Assembly (NCBI GenBank): GCA_017656255.1
Contig: JACDOE010000009.1
Coordinates: 1 to 64,000, forward strand
Direction of reading: 5' to 3'
Source: Bacillaceae bacterium
GTDB taxonomy: Bacteria; Bacillota; Bacilli; JACDOE01
Length of the DNA: 64,000 nt
Shown here: piece by piece, positions 24,625 through 33,935 of the stretch
How the letters are laid out: every line of letters begins with the position of its first letter
Numbering within the stretch: position 1 is the first letter of the stretch
Made by a program: the position numbers and the translations under genes
Notes under the pieces: model-generated
What the model was told of the DNA's origin: nothing
Databases searched by the model: none
The model's input: the letters and a program-made list of their open reading frames with translations, nothing else

Positions 24625-25554
24625 ATGAAAATAGGTTTTCGCATTATCAAAACGGTGATTGCTGTTGTTTTATCCATGTACATGGCCTACTGGCTGGGGC
24701 TGGATGAGTATACCTATGCCGGTGTCGTTGCCGCTCTCTCCATGCAGACGACCCGTCAGCAATCGGTGCGTGTTTCCCTTCAAATGTTTGCCTCAGCGAT
24801 ACTCAGCCTGATTGTCTCCACCCTTGTTTTCTGGCTATTCGGTTTCCATCTGTGGATAACCGGAATGTTGCTTCTTCTGATTATTCCCGTTTTGGTTCGT
24901 CTTCACATCGAGCGGGGTGTCATCATCAGTCTGGTGATCATCCTATTAGTCTATCACACACAGACCGTTGCCAGCCTTCCGCAAATCGGGATTTTGTATC
25001 TGCTTGTGACAGGGATGGGGGTTTCCCTTCTCATCAATCTGCTATATATGCCAGACGCCACAAAAAAACTGGAACAACTTCGTCAGCGGCATATGCAGGA
25101 AACCTCTCAGGTCTTTTCTCATATGTATCGCCATTTGACAGAGAAAAATTACATCTGGTCAGGGAAAGAATTGCTGACGATCGAAGAGATTTTAAAAGAG
25201 GGAAAAGATGTGTCTCTCGTCTCTATGGAGAATCAATTGTTAAGAAACGAAGACCCGTACTATACTTATTTTCGCAGGGAAGAAAAGCGATTCGACATCA
25301 TCCAGCGGATGGTGCTGGCGTTATCCCGCATTAACACGACATTTATTCAAACCCATATGCTGTCTGAAGTATTTCAGCTATTTTCTCAACAGCTTCATGA
25401 AGGGAAATTGGACACGGATCGTTTATTGAAGCATCTGCGTGAGCTGGAACAGGCATACAAGCAAATGGAACTCCCCAAAACCCGGCTGGAGTTTGAAGTG
25501 CGGTCTGCTGCGCTTCAACTTTTGAGAGAGCTGGAGCTTTATTTGCTGGTTTGA
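24625..25554 (+). CDS. aromatic acid exporter (ArAE)/DUF939 family protein
   Basis: 309 residues. The N-terminal half has five or six membrane helices beginning MKIGFRIIKTVIAVVLSMYM, then YAGVVAALSMQTTRQQSVRV, a typical opening of Gram-positive ArAE-like proteins. The C-terminal half is cytoplasmic and helical (LEQLRQRHMQETSQ, RREEKRFDIIQRMV, LKHLRELEQAYKQM). It probably exports small organic anions; the substrate is unknown. Start: AAGGAAGG about 7 bases before ATG 24625; the in-frame ATG at 24604 lies before this ribosome site. Divergent from fdhF across a 480-base gap. Confidence 0.82.
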   Translation: MKIGFRIIKTVIAVVLSMYMAYWLGLDEYTYAGVVAALSMQTTRQQSVRVSLQMFASAILSLIVSTLVFWLFGFHLWITGMLLLLIIPVLVRLHIERGVIISLVIILLVYHTQTVASLPQIGILYLLVTGMGVSLLINLLYMPDATKKLEQLRQRHMQETSQVFSHMYRHLTEKNYIWSGKELLTIEEILKEGKDVSLVSMENQLLRNEDPYYTYFRREEKRFDIIQRMVLALSRINTTFIQTHMLSEVFQLFSQQLHEGKLDTDRLLKHLRELEQAYKQMELPKTRLEFEVRSAALQLLRELELYLLV

Positions 25555-25559
25555 GGGTC

Positions 25560-26318
25560 TTATGATTTCCAGAGCTCTTTTAATGCCATCGATAACCCGT
25601 CAAAACAGGGATGTTCGACAACCTCATCGTCCATTCCCCAGGCAACAAGAGCGTAAACCCCATTCTGGAGAGCGAAACACTCAAGTGTTTGATCCTCCGG
25701 ATTAACCAGCCAGTAGTGTTGCACGCGAACATCCTGATAAATACTTAATTTTTTCAGGCGATCTTTGCGGTGAGTGGACGGGGACAGGACTTCAACGACC
25801 AGTGTGGGGGGACCGTCAATCCGTTTCTCTTTTACAATGTCTTTTTGTTTCCCTGATATATAGAACACATCCGGCTGGACGACGGTTGTGTCCAGGAACG
25901 TTACATCCAGCGGGGCATTAAAGATTTCACCCTCGGGATCAACTTCCCAGAAATAGTCTTCCAGCATGCGCTGTATCCGACGGGAAACGCGTTGATGCAT
26001 GACCGTCGGGGAAGGTTCTTTGATCAGGATGCCATTGAGAACCTCGTAACGGTAACCCGGTTCCTCGGGAAGATTCAGATAATCCTGGTAGGTGAATGTT
26101 TCATCCGATTCGGGTTGATACTCAACCGGCTTTTCCCGGACAACGGTTGAATCTGTCAGTGCCCTGATGACCTCATCAAGGTTGTAGCGGTATTGTTTGT
26201 TTCCCAGTTCGACACAGGGGATTTTTTTCTCACGTGTGTATCTCCAGATGGTCTCGACGGACAAATTCAGGTTATCCGCCAGCTCCTGGGCGGTTATCAG
26301 TTTGTTATCACAGGCCAT
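25560..26318 (-). CDS. HTH plus Uma2 (DUF820) endonuclease-fold protein
   Basis: 252 residues. Residues 6-55 are an excisionase/MerR-like helix-turn-helix (LITAQELADNLNLSVETIWR). Residues about 75-250 are a Uma2 domain of the PD-(D/E)XK superfamily: YRYEVLNGILIKEPSP, VVQPDVFYI with the catalytic Asp, and TLVVEVLSPST with the ExV element, so the nuclease residues appear intact. Uma2 proteins are numerous in cyanobacteria and sporadic in Bacilli; their role is uncertain, and some are linked to mobile elements. Start: AGAGGTGAT three bases before the ATG. Convergent with the exporter gene, 5 bases apart. Confidence 0.85.
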   Translation of the reverse strand: MACDNKLITAQELADNLNLSVETIWRYTREKKIPCVELGNKQYRYNLDEVIRALTDSTVVREKPVEYQPESDETFTYQDYLNLPEEPGYRYEVLNGILIKEPSPTVMHQRVSRRIQRMLEDYFWEVDPEGEIFNAPLDVTFLDTTVVQPDVFYISGKQKDIVKEKRIDGPPTLVVEVLSPSTHRKDRLKKLSIYQDVRVQHYWLVNPEDQTLECFALQNGVYALVAWGMDDEVVEHPCFDGLSMALKELWKS

Positions 26319-26420
26319 CCGATCACCTCTATCTTTGTTACATTAAAGTATATACCTTCTATCAAGTTAAAACAACTATTATTAACTGAAATAAACTAAA
26401 ATCAATTAATTGATTGAATT

Positions 26421-27287
26421 TTAGGTAATGTCCAGCGGATGAATCTCCGGTTCATTATATTTAATATTTGAGATTTCAAGCTTAATACTGGTGAAATCTC
26501 CTGAATCGAGGTGCCATGTGACTTCTGCTCTTGCAGGAATGCGGAAGCCGCCAAATTCTTTATATTGATCGACCTTTGTTGACCACGTCTCCAGTGAATA
26601 AGTCCCTTTTCGTTCCATGTAACGTTCTGCTGTGAATTTATGAATTTTTCCCTGATTATCAAACGTAAAAATGCCGGATGCCGTAACACCCCCATAGTGC
26701 ATTGTTGCTTTTGCAGAATGGGAATCGATACTTTCCCATTCGACATAATTGCTTAAGGCTGCCGTTGGAAACCAGGTTATTTCGCCGAGATATCTGATCA
26801 TTGTTCCCTGATCCATTTCGTCGCCTCTTGCATTAGCCAGGGTAAACAGGGAAAGCAGTTTGATTCTCATATTTCCCCTGCCTTGAACGTATTTATCTTT
26901 CCCTGTGATAAAGAGGAAAGGGGCAAATTTAACACGGGCTTTCCACAGAAAAGCCGGCGGTTGCGTTGTAAAATATTGTTCCGCGGTAAAAGGCATCCAG
27001 TTTTTGTCCGGAGCTGTTCTCAGCATCCCTTTTTGCTTTAATCGGATCGTTCTAATGTACTCTTTTCCTACAACCTGTGAGGCTTTTAACCAGGTTTGTA
27101 CAGGCTCAGGCAGAAGTTTCAGATCTTCTTCACGAATCATCTTTTTCTCCTTGTTAACCGTACTCCCGTTCAATAATTCGGCGATTTCATCCTTATTATT
27201 CAGGTTTGTTCGATATAGGATAAATGAAATGAAAATGAAAAAAAGAAGGATAAGCATTAAAGGGATGAATAGGGTGTGACCCAACAT
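26421..27287 (-). CDS. DUF6544-like membrane-anchored protein
   Basis: 288 residues. An N-terminal membrane segment (GHTLFIPLMLILLFFIFISF) is followed by a soluble beta-rich domain. The stretch LLPEPVQTWLKASQVVGKEY, then IRLKQKGMLRTAPDKNWMPF and TAEQYFTTQPPAFLWKARVK, matches the pattern I associate with DUF6544, predicted to bind a lipid-like ligand. Function unknown. Start: AGGAG nine bases before ATG 27287, better than the TTG at 27296. It is single, divergent from the bile-acid-symporter-like gene, with a Crp/Fnr-like site in the shared gap. Confidence 0.75.
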   Translation of the reverse strand: MLGHTLFIPLMLILLFFIFISFILYRTNLNNKDEIAELLNGSTVNKEKKMIREEDLKLLPEPVQTWLKASQVVGKEYIRTIRLKQKGMLRTAPDKNWMPFTAEQYFTTQPPAFLWKARVKFAPFLFITGKDKYVQGRGNMRIKLLSLFTLANARGDEMDQGTMIRYLGEITWFPTAALSNYVEWESIDSHSAKATMHYGGVTASGIFTFDNQGKIHKFTAERYMERKGTYSLETWSTKVDQYKEFGGFRIPARAEVTWHLDSGDFTSIKLEISNIKYNEPEIHPLDIT

Positions 27288-27356
27288 CAAAATCAACTCC
27301 TGTCTTCATTCGGTTGAACATATATCAACAGTTTTTCAAATAATAACGGCTACAGA

Positions 27357-27372
27357 AGTGATTTATATCACA
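27357..27372. promoter_or_regulatory. possible Crp/Fnr box
   Basis: AGTGA-TTTATA-TCACA differs from the consensus in one base. It lies 71 bases upstream of 27287 (minus) and 128 bases upstream of 27500 (plus). The spacing to likely -10 sites is not standard, so control is uncertain. Confidence 0.4.
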
Positions 27373-27415
27373 CGTCTTCAACAATTGAAAAGTGACACAT
27401 TTTCACGGAATGATA

Positions 27416-27444
27416 TGGAAAAAGATACAACCCTGAATTATAAT
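27416..27444 (+). promoter_or_regulatory. sigma-A-like promoter
   Basis: TGGAAA (27416-27421), 17 bases, TATAAT (27439-27444). The -10 overlaps an in-frame ATG at 27443, so translation of the next gene should begin further on, at TTG 27500. Confidence 0.55.
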
Positions 27445-27499
27445 GAAAGAATCTTCGTGTATAAATATTCCATCCATGCACTGGAAAGGAGTGACTAGA

Positions 27500-28477
27500 T
27501 TGTTGCGAATATTAGAAAACGTCAGTCGTTTTGTCGGAAACACGTTTGCTTTCTGGGTTCTGGGATTTGCGATTCTGGCCTATTTTGCCCCATCAGGGTT
27601 CACCTGGATCGCGCCGTATATTGTGCCACTGCTGGGTATCATCATGTTTGGAATGGGGCTGACCCTGTCGGCTTCGGATTTTAGAGAAGTATTTCGCAGG
27701 CCCCGGGATGTCGCGCTGGGGGTTGTGGCTCAGTATGTGATTATGCCGCTTCTGGCCTACGGACTCGCCGTCGGGTTCAACCTTCCTCCCGAGGTGGCGG
27801 TCGGCGTTATTCTGGTCGGTTCAACCCCGGGTGGTACGGCATCCAATGTCATCACTTACCTCTCTCGGGGAGATGTGGCGCTTTCCGTGTCCATCACATC
27901 GGTCAGCACACTGCTGGCACCTCTGGTCACGCCGGCGCTGGTCCTGTTGTTTGCCAGCCAGTGGATTCCGATAGATGCGATGGCCCTGTTCTGGTCGATT
28001 GTCAAGATTGTTATTATTCCCATTGTCTTGGGGATTCTGGTTAAAGCCTTTTTTAACCGTCAGGCACAGGCTGCCGTAAAAGTCCTTCCTCTGGTTTCCG
28101 TCACGGCCATCGTTGCCATTGTGGCTGCTGTTGTGGCGGTCAGTCAGGAAAAACTGGCGACCACCGGCCTGATGATATTTGCGGTTGTCATGCTACATAA
28201 TCTGCTCGGGCTGGCGATCGGCTATGGGGCTGCGAAGTTGCTTGGAATGGATGTCCATAAACGCAAGGCGGTATCCATTGAAGTGGGGATGCAGAATTCC
28301 GGACTGGGTGCGGCAATTGCATCCGCGCATTTTAACCCCCTTGCTGCGGTACCCAGTGCCATTTTCAGTGTGTGGCACAATATTTCCGGTCCGATTATCG
28401 CGACGATTTTCAGCCGGATGAAAGATGAAAAAGCAGATGAAGCGGAGGCCGGTCCGCCTCCGACGATCAACGGCTGA
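27500..28477 (+). CDS. bile acid:sodium symporter family transporter
   Basis: About 325 residues, ten predicted helices of the BASS/SBF fold. Marks: PLLGIIMFGMGLTLSASDF, VILVGSTPGGTASNVITYLS (crossing region that binds Na+ and substrate) and EVGMQNSGLGAAIASAHF (second crossing). Bacterial members move organic anions such as pantoate or keto acids with Na+. Start: AAAGGAG about 8 bases before TTG 27500; the upstream ATG at 27443 falls within the proposed -10 element. A terminator follows at 28497, so it is monocistronic. Confidence 0.9.
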   Translation: MLRILENVSRFVGNTFAFWVLGFAILAYFAPSGFTWIAPYIVPLLGIIMFGMGLTLSASDFREVFRRPRDVALGVVAQYVIMPLLAYGLAVGFNLPPEVAVGVILVGSTPGGTASNVITYLSRGDVALSVSITSVSTLLAPLVTPALVLLFASQWIPIDAMALFWSIVKIVIIPIVLGILVKAFFNRQAQAAVKVLPLVSVTAIVAIVAAVVAVSQEKLATTGLMIFAVVMLHNLLGLAIGYGAAKLLGMDVHKRKAVSIEVGMQNSGLGAAIASAHFNPLAAVPSAIFSVWHNISGPIIATIFSRMKDEKADEAEAGPPPTING

Positions 28478-28496
28478 TTGGGAGATTGATGCTATG

Positions 28497-28524
28497 GGAG
28501 CTGTGATTGATACAGCTCCTTTCT
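28497..28524 (+). terminator. terminator after symporter gene
   Basis: Eight-base stem GGAGCTGT/ACAGCTCC with a 7-base loop, followed by TTTCT. Confidence 0.65.
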
Positions 28525-28634
28525 CCGTCTTTCAGGAAAATCGGTTGCGGTTGTGAGGTTCATCATATCAAACAATCACGTATGGAAATAAAGTAAAGGT
28601 GAAGACGGAAAATTTTACAAAAGGGTGTGTTGGT

Positions 28635-29141
28635 ATGTTTATTCGTTTTTTACGAGAAAATCAGGTTGCCTCGGGAATTTTGCTATTATTCCGATTGTAT
28701 CTGGGATGGGCCTGGTTGACCGCAGGCTACCACAAAATCGTTGACGGATTTGACGCTTCAGGGTATCTGGCAGGGGCCGTCCAGAAAGCGACCGGTGAAC
28801 ATCCGGCCGTGCCGTCCTGGTGGGCCGGTTTTCTGGAGGGATTTGCCATACCCAATGTGGGACTGTTCAACGTGCTGGTGCCGTGGGGGGAATTCCTGGT
28901 TGGTATCGGTCTTCTGCTTGGGGCATTGACGACTTTTTCTGCGCTGATGGGGATTGTCATGAACTTTGCGTTTTTATTTTCGGGTACCCTGAGCACGAAC
29001 CCGCAGATGGTACTGCTGACCATTTTTATTCTGGCGGCAGGTTATAATGCGGGCAAATTGGGGGTAGACCGCTGGCTGGTTCCTTATCTGAGGGGTAGAT
29101 TCAGCCGTTCGGGACGTGGCGTGGAAACGGGTGGATATTAA
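28635..29141 (+). CDS. DoxX-family membrane protein
   Basis: 168 residues with four helices of the DoxX family. Marks: LLLFRLYLGWAWLTAGYHKI in helix 1, PWGEFLVGIGLLLGALT in helix 2, then FLFSGTLSTNPQMVLLTIFI. The Lys-Ile pair and the Gly-rich second helix are typical. Members are linked to thiosulfate/quinone chemistry in archaea and to redox stress in bacteria; which applies here is unknown. Start: AAAAGGGTG about 7 bases before ATG 28635; a GTG at 28599 has no ribosome site. Confidence 0.82.
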   Translation: MFIRFLRENQVASGILLLFRLYLGWAWLTAGYHKIVDGFDASGYLAGAVQKATGEHPAVPSWWAGFLEGFAIPNVGLFNVLVPWGEFLVGIGLLLGALTTFSALMGIVMNFAFLFSGTLSTNPQMVLLTIFILAAGYNAGKLGVDRWLVPYLRGRFSRSGRGVETGGY

Positions 29142-29275
29142 AGCCATTCATTTATTTGTTCCATTGCTCGCCGATTCAAGAATTTAGGAATCGTAAGCAA
29201 ATGATTCGTCCGGCCATCCACAACATCATCACTGGAAATAGCCAATCATACCTGTGCTTGACACAGTTCCTGCTG

Positions 29276-30229
29276 TCAAATCAACTCAGGCACTACCTCT
29301 CTCACACGCTGAATCCCGCATATATCGTCATCCAGCAGCGGAATACCATACAGAGGATAGCGCCCCTTTAATTTTTTTTGCAACTGTTGCAGCCACTTCT
29401 TTTCCATTGATTTGCGAGACTCCCAGAAGGCATCCCCGGCCGGATCCGGTAGCAACCGGTTTACAATCACGCCGCCGATGGGAAATCCCTGATCCGTCAA
29501 CTGCGCCACCAGCCGTACCGTTTCCTGTACCGGCAGAGCCTCCGCCACGGTCACCGGGACAAAAGCGGTTTTTGTCTCATCCAGGAACAGACGCTCCACC
29601 CGCTTGATCTTGTCCAATCGCTTCATAAGCGTTTCATAGATCGGGTCCTCATGTTTATCATCATTCCCGCCGGCATCGGAAAGAGCCCGGGTTCCCTGTT
29701 GAACCTGATGGACCCGGTCCCGCTGTTTCAACAGGTTTTTCACGAAAGGCTCCAGCAGGGCGGGCATCGATAACAACCGCAGGGTATGGCCGGTGGGGGC
29801 GGTATCGAAGATAATCAAATCATAGTCATCCTGATAGTCGAGAAGAATGGACGCCATCTTTTCAAAAATCGCGGCCTCTTCACTGCCGGGCGTATGTTTC
29901 ACCATTTTCAGGTGGCGGTCCACGGCGCCTGCCATATCCGTGGAAACTACCTGCAGTAATTGTTTTCGCACATCTCCGAGAAACCGTTTCATTTCCCGGC
30001 GGGAATCAATATCCATCGCCGACAGGAAGGGAAACAGTTTTCTGGGGCGGTCATCTATTTTTTTACCCCAGATGTCCATGGTGGAATGAGCCGGGTCTGT
30101 CGATACAATCAGGGTGTTGATGGAGCGAGTCGCCGCCTGATAGGCCAGTACGGCGGAGGCCGTCGACTTGCCGACGCCCCCTTTTCCGCCTAAAAAAAGA
30201 ATCTGTCTGTTAAAAAGGTCCGGATGCAT
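29276..30229 (-). CDS. ArsA/GET3-family ATPase
   Basis: 317 residues, soluble. The deviant Walker A GGKGGVGKSTASA near residues 14-26, switch I STDPAHSTMDIW and switch II LIIFDTAPTGHTLRLLSMP are all intact. There is a single ATPase domain, as in GET3, without the metal-binding Cys set of ArsA and with no ars genes nearby, so arsenite export is unlikely. It is third in a minus-strand set after cstA and the small Cys-Cys-ending protein, gaps of 27 and -4 bases. The conserved trio suggests a task in handling a membrane protein or the small partner; this is inference. Confidence 0.88.
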   Translation of the reverse strand: MHPDLFNRQILFLGGKGGVGKSTASAVLAYQAATRSINTLIVSTDPAHSTMDIWGKKIDDRPRKLFPFLSAMDIDSRREMKRFLGDVRKQLLQVVSTDMAGAVDRHLKMVKHTPGSEEAAIFEKMASILLDYQDDYDLIIFDTAPTGHTLRLLSMPALLEPFVKNLLKQRDRVHQVQQGTRALSDAGGNDDKHEDPIYETLMKRLDKIKRVERLFLDETKTAFVPVTVAEALPVQETVRLVAQLTDQGFPIGGVIVNRLLPDPAGDAFWESRKSMEKKWLQQLQKKLKGRYPLYGIPLLDDDICGIQRVREVVPELI

Positions 30230-30256
30230 CAGATAACCCCCTTTTCTGACCGGGTA

Positions 30257-30520
30257 TTAACAGCAGGGGAACCCCGCCAGCGGTGAATGTTCCATGCCCA
30301 TCCGTTTGTGCCAGGCATGAAAATCCTCGTAAAAGTACGGGTATAGCTCGACGGTGTAGTAACTGATCGGGTTCGGTAGCCCCAGCAATTCCGAAAAACA
30401 GAGAAGCGCGAAGAAGTCTTCCAGATTGCGTTGCTCTCTTAACAATGACCGTCGATAGGGGTCGACGAACACCTCATCAAACAGTTGCTTTGCCTGTCCG
30501 GTTACGGATTTGTGCGTCAT
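30257..30520 (-). CDS. cory-CC-star-type small protein
   Basis: 87 residues ending in Cys-Cys directly before the stop (LAGFPCC). Helical and aromatic-rich: FVDPYRRSLLREQRNLEDFF, LLGLPNPISYYTVELYPYFY, FHAWHKRMGMEHSP. It fits the family that databases call cory-CC-star, as I recall it, and its neighbours (CstA before, ArsA-like ATPase after) agree. The end pair could bind a metal or be lipid- or thiol-modified; nothing is proven. The start ATG overlaps the cstA stop by four bases, so translation is coupled. Confidence 0.75.
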   Translation of the reverse strand: MTHKSVTGQAKQLFDEVFVDPYRRSLLREQRNLEDFFALLCFSELLGLPNPISYYTVELYPYFYEDFHAWHKRMGMEHSPLAGFPCC

Positions 30521-32178
30521 GATTCAAGCCCCCGTGTATCGTTGTTGCGAAACGCGGCGATGGCTTCAATAATCAGCCAGAAGGCGAGCCCCAGGATGAC
30601 GACGCCCAGGGTGCTGAGCAGGATATTTTTCTCGGCAAAGTATTGGCCCAGATTCATGATCATGCCGATCGTGGTCATGATCAGAATAAAAATCATGGGC
30701 ACCATGGTGTAAATGATCGGACGTCCCAGCCGCTTCAAGTAAAGGGATACAACAGTCAATGTCAATCCGGCGGTTAACTGGTTGGTGGTTCCAAACAGGG
30801 GCCAAATCAGCATACCGCCGCGTCCGCCTTCCGCTGAGAAGGCCAGTACCAGACAGGATCCCACTGCGATCAGGGTGGCCCAGACACTCTTCGTTAAAAA
30901 GGGGATGTTGTAGGCCTGTCCGATCTCGCCGACAATGTAACGCTGCAGGCGGACACCGGTATCCATGGTGGTTGCCGCAAAATTGACGATCATCACCGAA
31001 GCGAAGATGATGGCGAAACCCTCGGGAATCCCCAGTCCGGATGCAAAAACGGCGATCCCCTGCACAAACGCATTTTGGGCATTAATTCCGCCCCATTCTG
31101 CGTAAAACTGGTTCCAGTCGGCGAACGTGGCGAACCCGGCGGTGGCGGCCAGAATGGACAGGAGAGCCAGTGACCCTTCGCCGATGGCACCGAAGTAACC
31201 GACAAACCGGGCTTCCGGTTCTTTATTCAACTGTTTGGACGTGGTACCGGAGGCGACCAGACCGTGAAATCCGGAAATGGCCCCACAGGCAATCGTAATA
31301 AACAGGATCGGGATCAAAGGAGGTGTTCCCGCAGGCGGATCGTTAAAGGCCGGGGCGACAATCTCCGGGTTGACGAACAACATGCCGACATACCCGATCC
31401 CGAGGGCAACAAATAACTGAAGGGCATTAATAAAATCCCGTGGCTGCAGGAGGGTCCATACCGGCAAAATGGAGGCGATGGCAGCATAGAGAAAGAGCAG
31501 CAGGATCCAGATCACCGCGCTGTCCAGGCCCCACAATGTCTCGGGAAATGCAATCGGAAAAAGCGTTCCCAGATAGATGAAGAAGTAGAGGATTACCAGC
31601 GCAATAAAAGAGGGGATCACAATCCCGGCCCGTCCTCTATACACCATAAAACCGATGGCGATGGCGATCGGAATCTGGACGAGCCAGGGCAAAACACTTC
31701 CCGGAAAAGATAGAAACAGTCCGGTGATAACCACCGCAAACACGGCGTTTACCATCAGCAGCAACATAAAGATGATGAATAGAAACAGAATTTTGGCGCG
31801 GGGGCCCAGGATGACTTTCGTAATCGACCCGATCGATTCCCCCTTATGTCTGGCGGAAATCACCAGCGCAGAGAAATCGTGAACCCCGGCAAAAAAGATG
31901 GTCCCCAGCACCACCCATAGAAAAGCGGGCACCCATCCCCAGATGACGGCGATGGCAGGACCGACGATAGGTGCCGCTCCGGCAACGGAGGTAAAATGGT
32001 GTCCCCAGAGGACGTACTTGTTAGTGGGAACATAATCAACCCCGTCGTTAAATTCATGGGCGGGAGTTCGAAAGGCCGGATCGAGACGAAAGATTTTTTC
32101 GGCAATAAATTTGGAGTAAACAAAATATCCGATGACAAATGCACTTAATCCCATGATGGCAACCAGTATCGCCTGCAA
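30517..32178 (-). CDS. cstA: CstA-type pyruvate/peptide transporter
   Basis: 553 residues, about 16 helices. Hallmarks of CstA: FNDGVDYVPTNKYVLWGHHF, then TSVAGAAPIVGPAIAVIWGW and FFAGVHDFSALVISARHKGE; further on SGTTSKQLNKEPEARFVGYF. Family members import pyruvate or peptides under carbon limitation; this one is shorter than the E. coli type (about 700) and like the Bacillus form. Start: AAAGGGGTG eight bases before TTG 32178. First gene of the set with the Cys-Cys protein and the ArsA-like ATPase. Confidence 0.93.
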   Translation of the reverse strand: MQAILVAIMGLSAFVIGYFVYSKFIAEKIFRLDPAFRTPAHEFNDGVDYVPTNKYVLWGHHFTSVAGAAPIVGPAIAVIWGWVPAFLWVVLGTIFFAGVHDFSALVISARHKGESIGSITKVILGPRAKILFLFIIFMLLLMVNAVFAVVITGLFLSFPGSVLPWLVQIPIAIAIGFMVYRGRAGIVIPSFIALVILYFFIYLGTLFPIAFPETLWGLDSAVIWILLLFLYAAIASILPVWTLLQPRDFINALQLFVALGIGYVGMLFVNPEIVAPAFNDPPAGTPPLIPILFITIACGAISGFHGLVASGTTSKQLNKEPEARFVGYFGAIGEGSLALLSILAATAGFATFADWNQFYAEWGGINAQNAFVQGIAVFASGLGIPEGFAIIFASVMIVNFAATTMDTGVRLQRYIVGEIGQAYNIPFLTKSVWATLIAVGSCLVLAFSAEGGRGGMLIWPLFGTTNQLTAGLTLTVVSLYLKRLGRPIIYTMVPMIFILIMTTIGMIMNLGQYFAEKNILLSTLGVVILGLAFWLIIEAIAAFRNNDTRGLES

Positions 32179-32374
32179 AGTCGGAACACCCCTTTAACGA
32201 AAAATGTGTATATTTCCAGTTAAAGGTTAGTTTGTGCAGACCGACCATCGATATGCAGAAAATGATTACTTTAATAGAGGGGATAAGCAACATAAGTAAA
32301 AAGCATGTTTACAGTTTTTAAAACCTCATTTAAAATCAAAGTTAATGGAAAATTACGGAAAAGGGGTTCGGACA

Positions 32375-32863
32375 TTGATACGTCCATTCAATCAACGGGA
32401 TATCGACTATGTCATTGAGTCACATTATCAAATCTATCAACGGGAATATCAGTATGACTTAACCTTTAAAGCGTTTGTTGAAAGTTCCCTGACCCGTTTT
32501 TTAGAAAAATTTGATCCCGAACGGGAAAATCTGTGGATTCTGGAGGTGGATCAGCAGCCGAGGGGATCCATTTGTATTGAAAAAATTGAAGCGGATACTG
32601 CGCAACTTCGTTTTTTCCTGGTCGAACCTGCTGTGAGAGGTCAAGGTTTTGGCCATCAACTGTTGAAACAGGCTGTAGATTTTTGCAGAGACAAAGATTA
32701 TCAAACGTTGTTTCTCTGGACTAATCGGAACCTGGTTACGGCGAGACGGTTATACGAAAAGTTCGGATTTTTTATTACAGAAACTCGCGAACAGTTATTA
32801 TCCAATCAGAATCTGGTCGAAGAACGCTGGGAATTACCCCTTAATCGACCTGGAAAGGATTGA
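32375..32863 (+). CDS. GNAT-family N-acetyltransferase
   Basis: 162 residues. GNAT core: IRPFNQRDIDYVIESHYQIY, LWILEVDQQPRGSICIEKIE, then LRFFLVEPAVRGQGFGHQLL, which carries the acetyl-CoA pyrophosphate loop RGQGFG, and LFLWTNRNLVTARRLYEKFG. It resembles acetyltransferase halves found with MarR domains in other bacteria, but no MarR part is here. Start: AAAAGGGG eight bases before TTG 32375; an ATG at 32345 has no ribosome site. Followed closely by a lipoprotein gene. Substrate unknown. Confidence 0.85.
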   Translation: MIRPFNQRDIDYVIESHYQIYQREYQYDLTFKAFVESSLTRFLEKFDPERENLWILEVDQQPRGSICIEKIEADTAQLRFFLVEPAVRGQGFGHQLLKQAVDFCRDKDYQTLFLWTNRNLVTARRLYEKFGFFITETREQLLSNQNLVEERWELPLNRPGKD

Positions 32864-32868
32864 TTGCA

Positions 32869-33891
32869 ATGAAGAAAATAACATCAATCCTGTTACTGTT
32901 ATTTTTAATTTCCAATACAACAGGATGCACCAGTCACACACCGATAAACAAACAGGAAGAGGTTCTTCCGGAGAAAATTATTTTACACGATCCGGTCTGG
33001 GGAGACATTACAATAGATGAACAATCAGATATCCAAAGGATAGAAAAATTAAGAAATCAAATGGAGGAAACAAATCAAACACCTGATGATTTTCAAGGTA
33101 AAAAAGTACCCGCTGAATGGGTCTATCCTTCCGGGATAAAGCAGGATGCCATTTTTTCAGCACTTTTTCTCAAAATAGGCCATGATATGTATGCGGGTGA
33201 CACGGCACAAAACATCATGGAAATGATTGAATCCTATAAGTACCGTTCCGATCGATTACAACATCTTCTTTCCGACAGTAAAGAAGTGAATGTATATGCA
33301 CGGGATCTCGACAGCACGCCTGTCACACTCAATTCGGCACAGATTGCCCAATTGAAAGACGGCTTTCGTGACGCCAGGCGCTTTTCTGAAGATATCGACA
33401 TATTGATCATGTCCAATTCGCAATTCCCGAACTATGAACTGGTTCTGAGAACAAAGAATCATAAAGAGATCAGAATTCGAATACTGAATGAGACATTCTT
33501 TATTGTTGATGTTCCCGGCGAAACTTACATACATTTTCGGGACAGCGGTCTGCTTTACAATACCGTCAAGGGTCTGTACCCGGTTCCAAAAATAACGGAT
33601 GACAGCCTGCTGTATCTGTTCCAGGCAAAGAAAGTCATTATGAAACAAAAACACCGGGAAGAAGAACATGACTTGTCCGTGATCAGGAATCGCATTGTTC
33701 GGTCTTTGATTTACGAAGAAGAAGCGGAGAATCTGGGAAATGAAGATTATCCGGTTCAATTAATATTCTATTTTGCAGATGGCAAGCAAATAAAAGTGGC
33801 AGTTTACGAACATCATCTGATGTTTAACAATAAAAGAATAGACAATCAAGGGGTAGGCGCTGCATTTTACAGCATGCTTCGTACAAATTAA
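32869..33891 (+). CDS. lipoprotein of unknown function
   Basis: 340 residues. Lipoprotein signal MKKITSILLLLFLISNTTGC, Cys20 as the lipidation site. The mature part is charged and mixed alpha/beta (VWGDITIDEQSDIQRIEKLR near the start, LIFYFADGKQIKVAVYEHHL near the end) and may hold two related halves, but no domain is recognised. ATG 32869 gives the clean signal peptide; a TTG at 32860 would add three residues. Probably co-transcribed with the acetyltransferase, whose stop is at 32861-32863. Confidence 0.75.
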   Translation: MKKITSILLLLFLISNTTGCTSHTPINKQEEVLPEKIILHDPVWGDITIDEQSDIQRIEKLRNQMEETNQTPDDFQGKKVPAEWVYPSGIKQDAIFSALFLKIGHDMYAGDTAQNIMEMIESYKYRSDRLQHLLSDSKEVNVYARDLDSTPVTLNSAQIAQLKDGFRDARRFSEDIDILIMSNSQFPNYELVLRTKNHKEIRIRILNETFFIVDVPGETYIHFRDSGLLYNTVKGLYPVPKITDDSLLYLFQAKKVIMKQKHREEEHDLSVIRNRIVRSLIYEEEAENLGNEDYPVQLIFYFADGKQIKVAVYEHHLMFNNKRIDNQGVGAAFYSMLRTN

Positions 33892-33935
33892 CCGCAACGG
33901 GACAGGAGCGAAAATCAAGATCGGAGTGATCCCTT

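Noticed and set aside
29276-30229. arsenite efflux ATPase
   Set aside because: Single domain, no metal-binding Cys set, and no arsB, arsR or arsC nearby; GET3-like or orphan role preferred.
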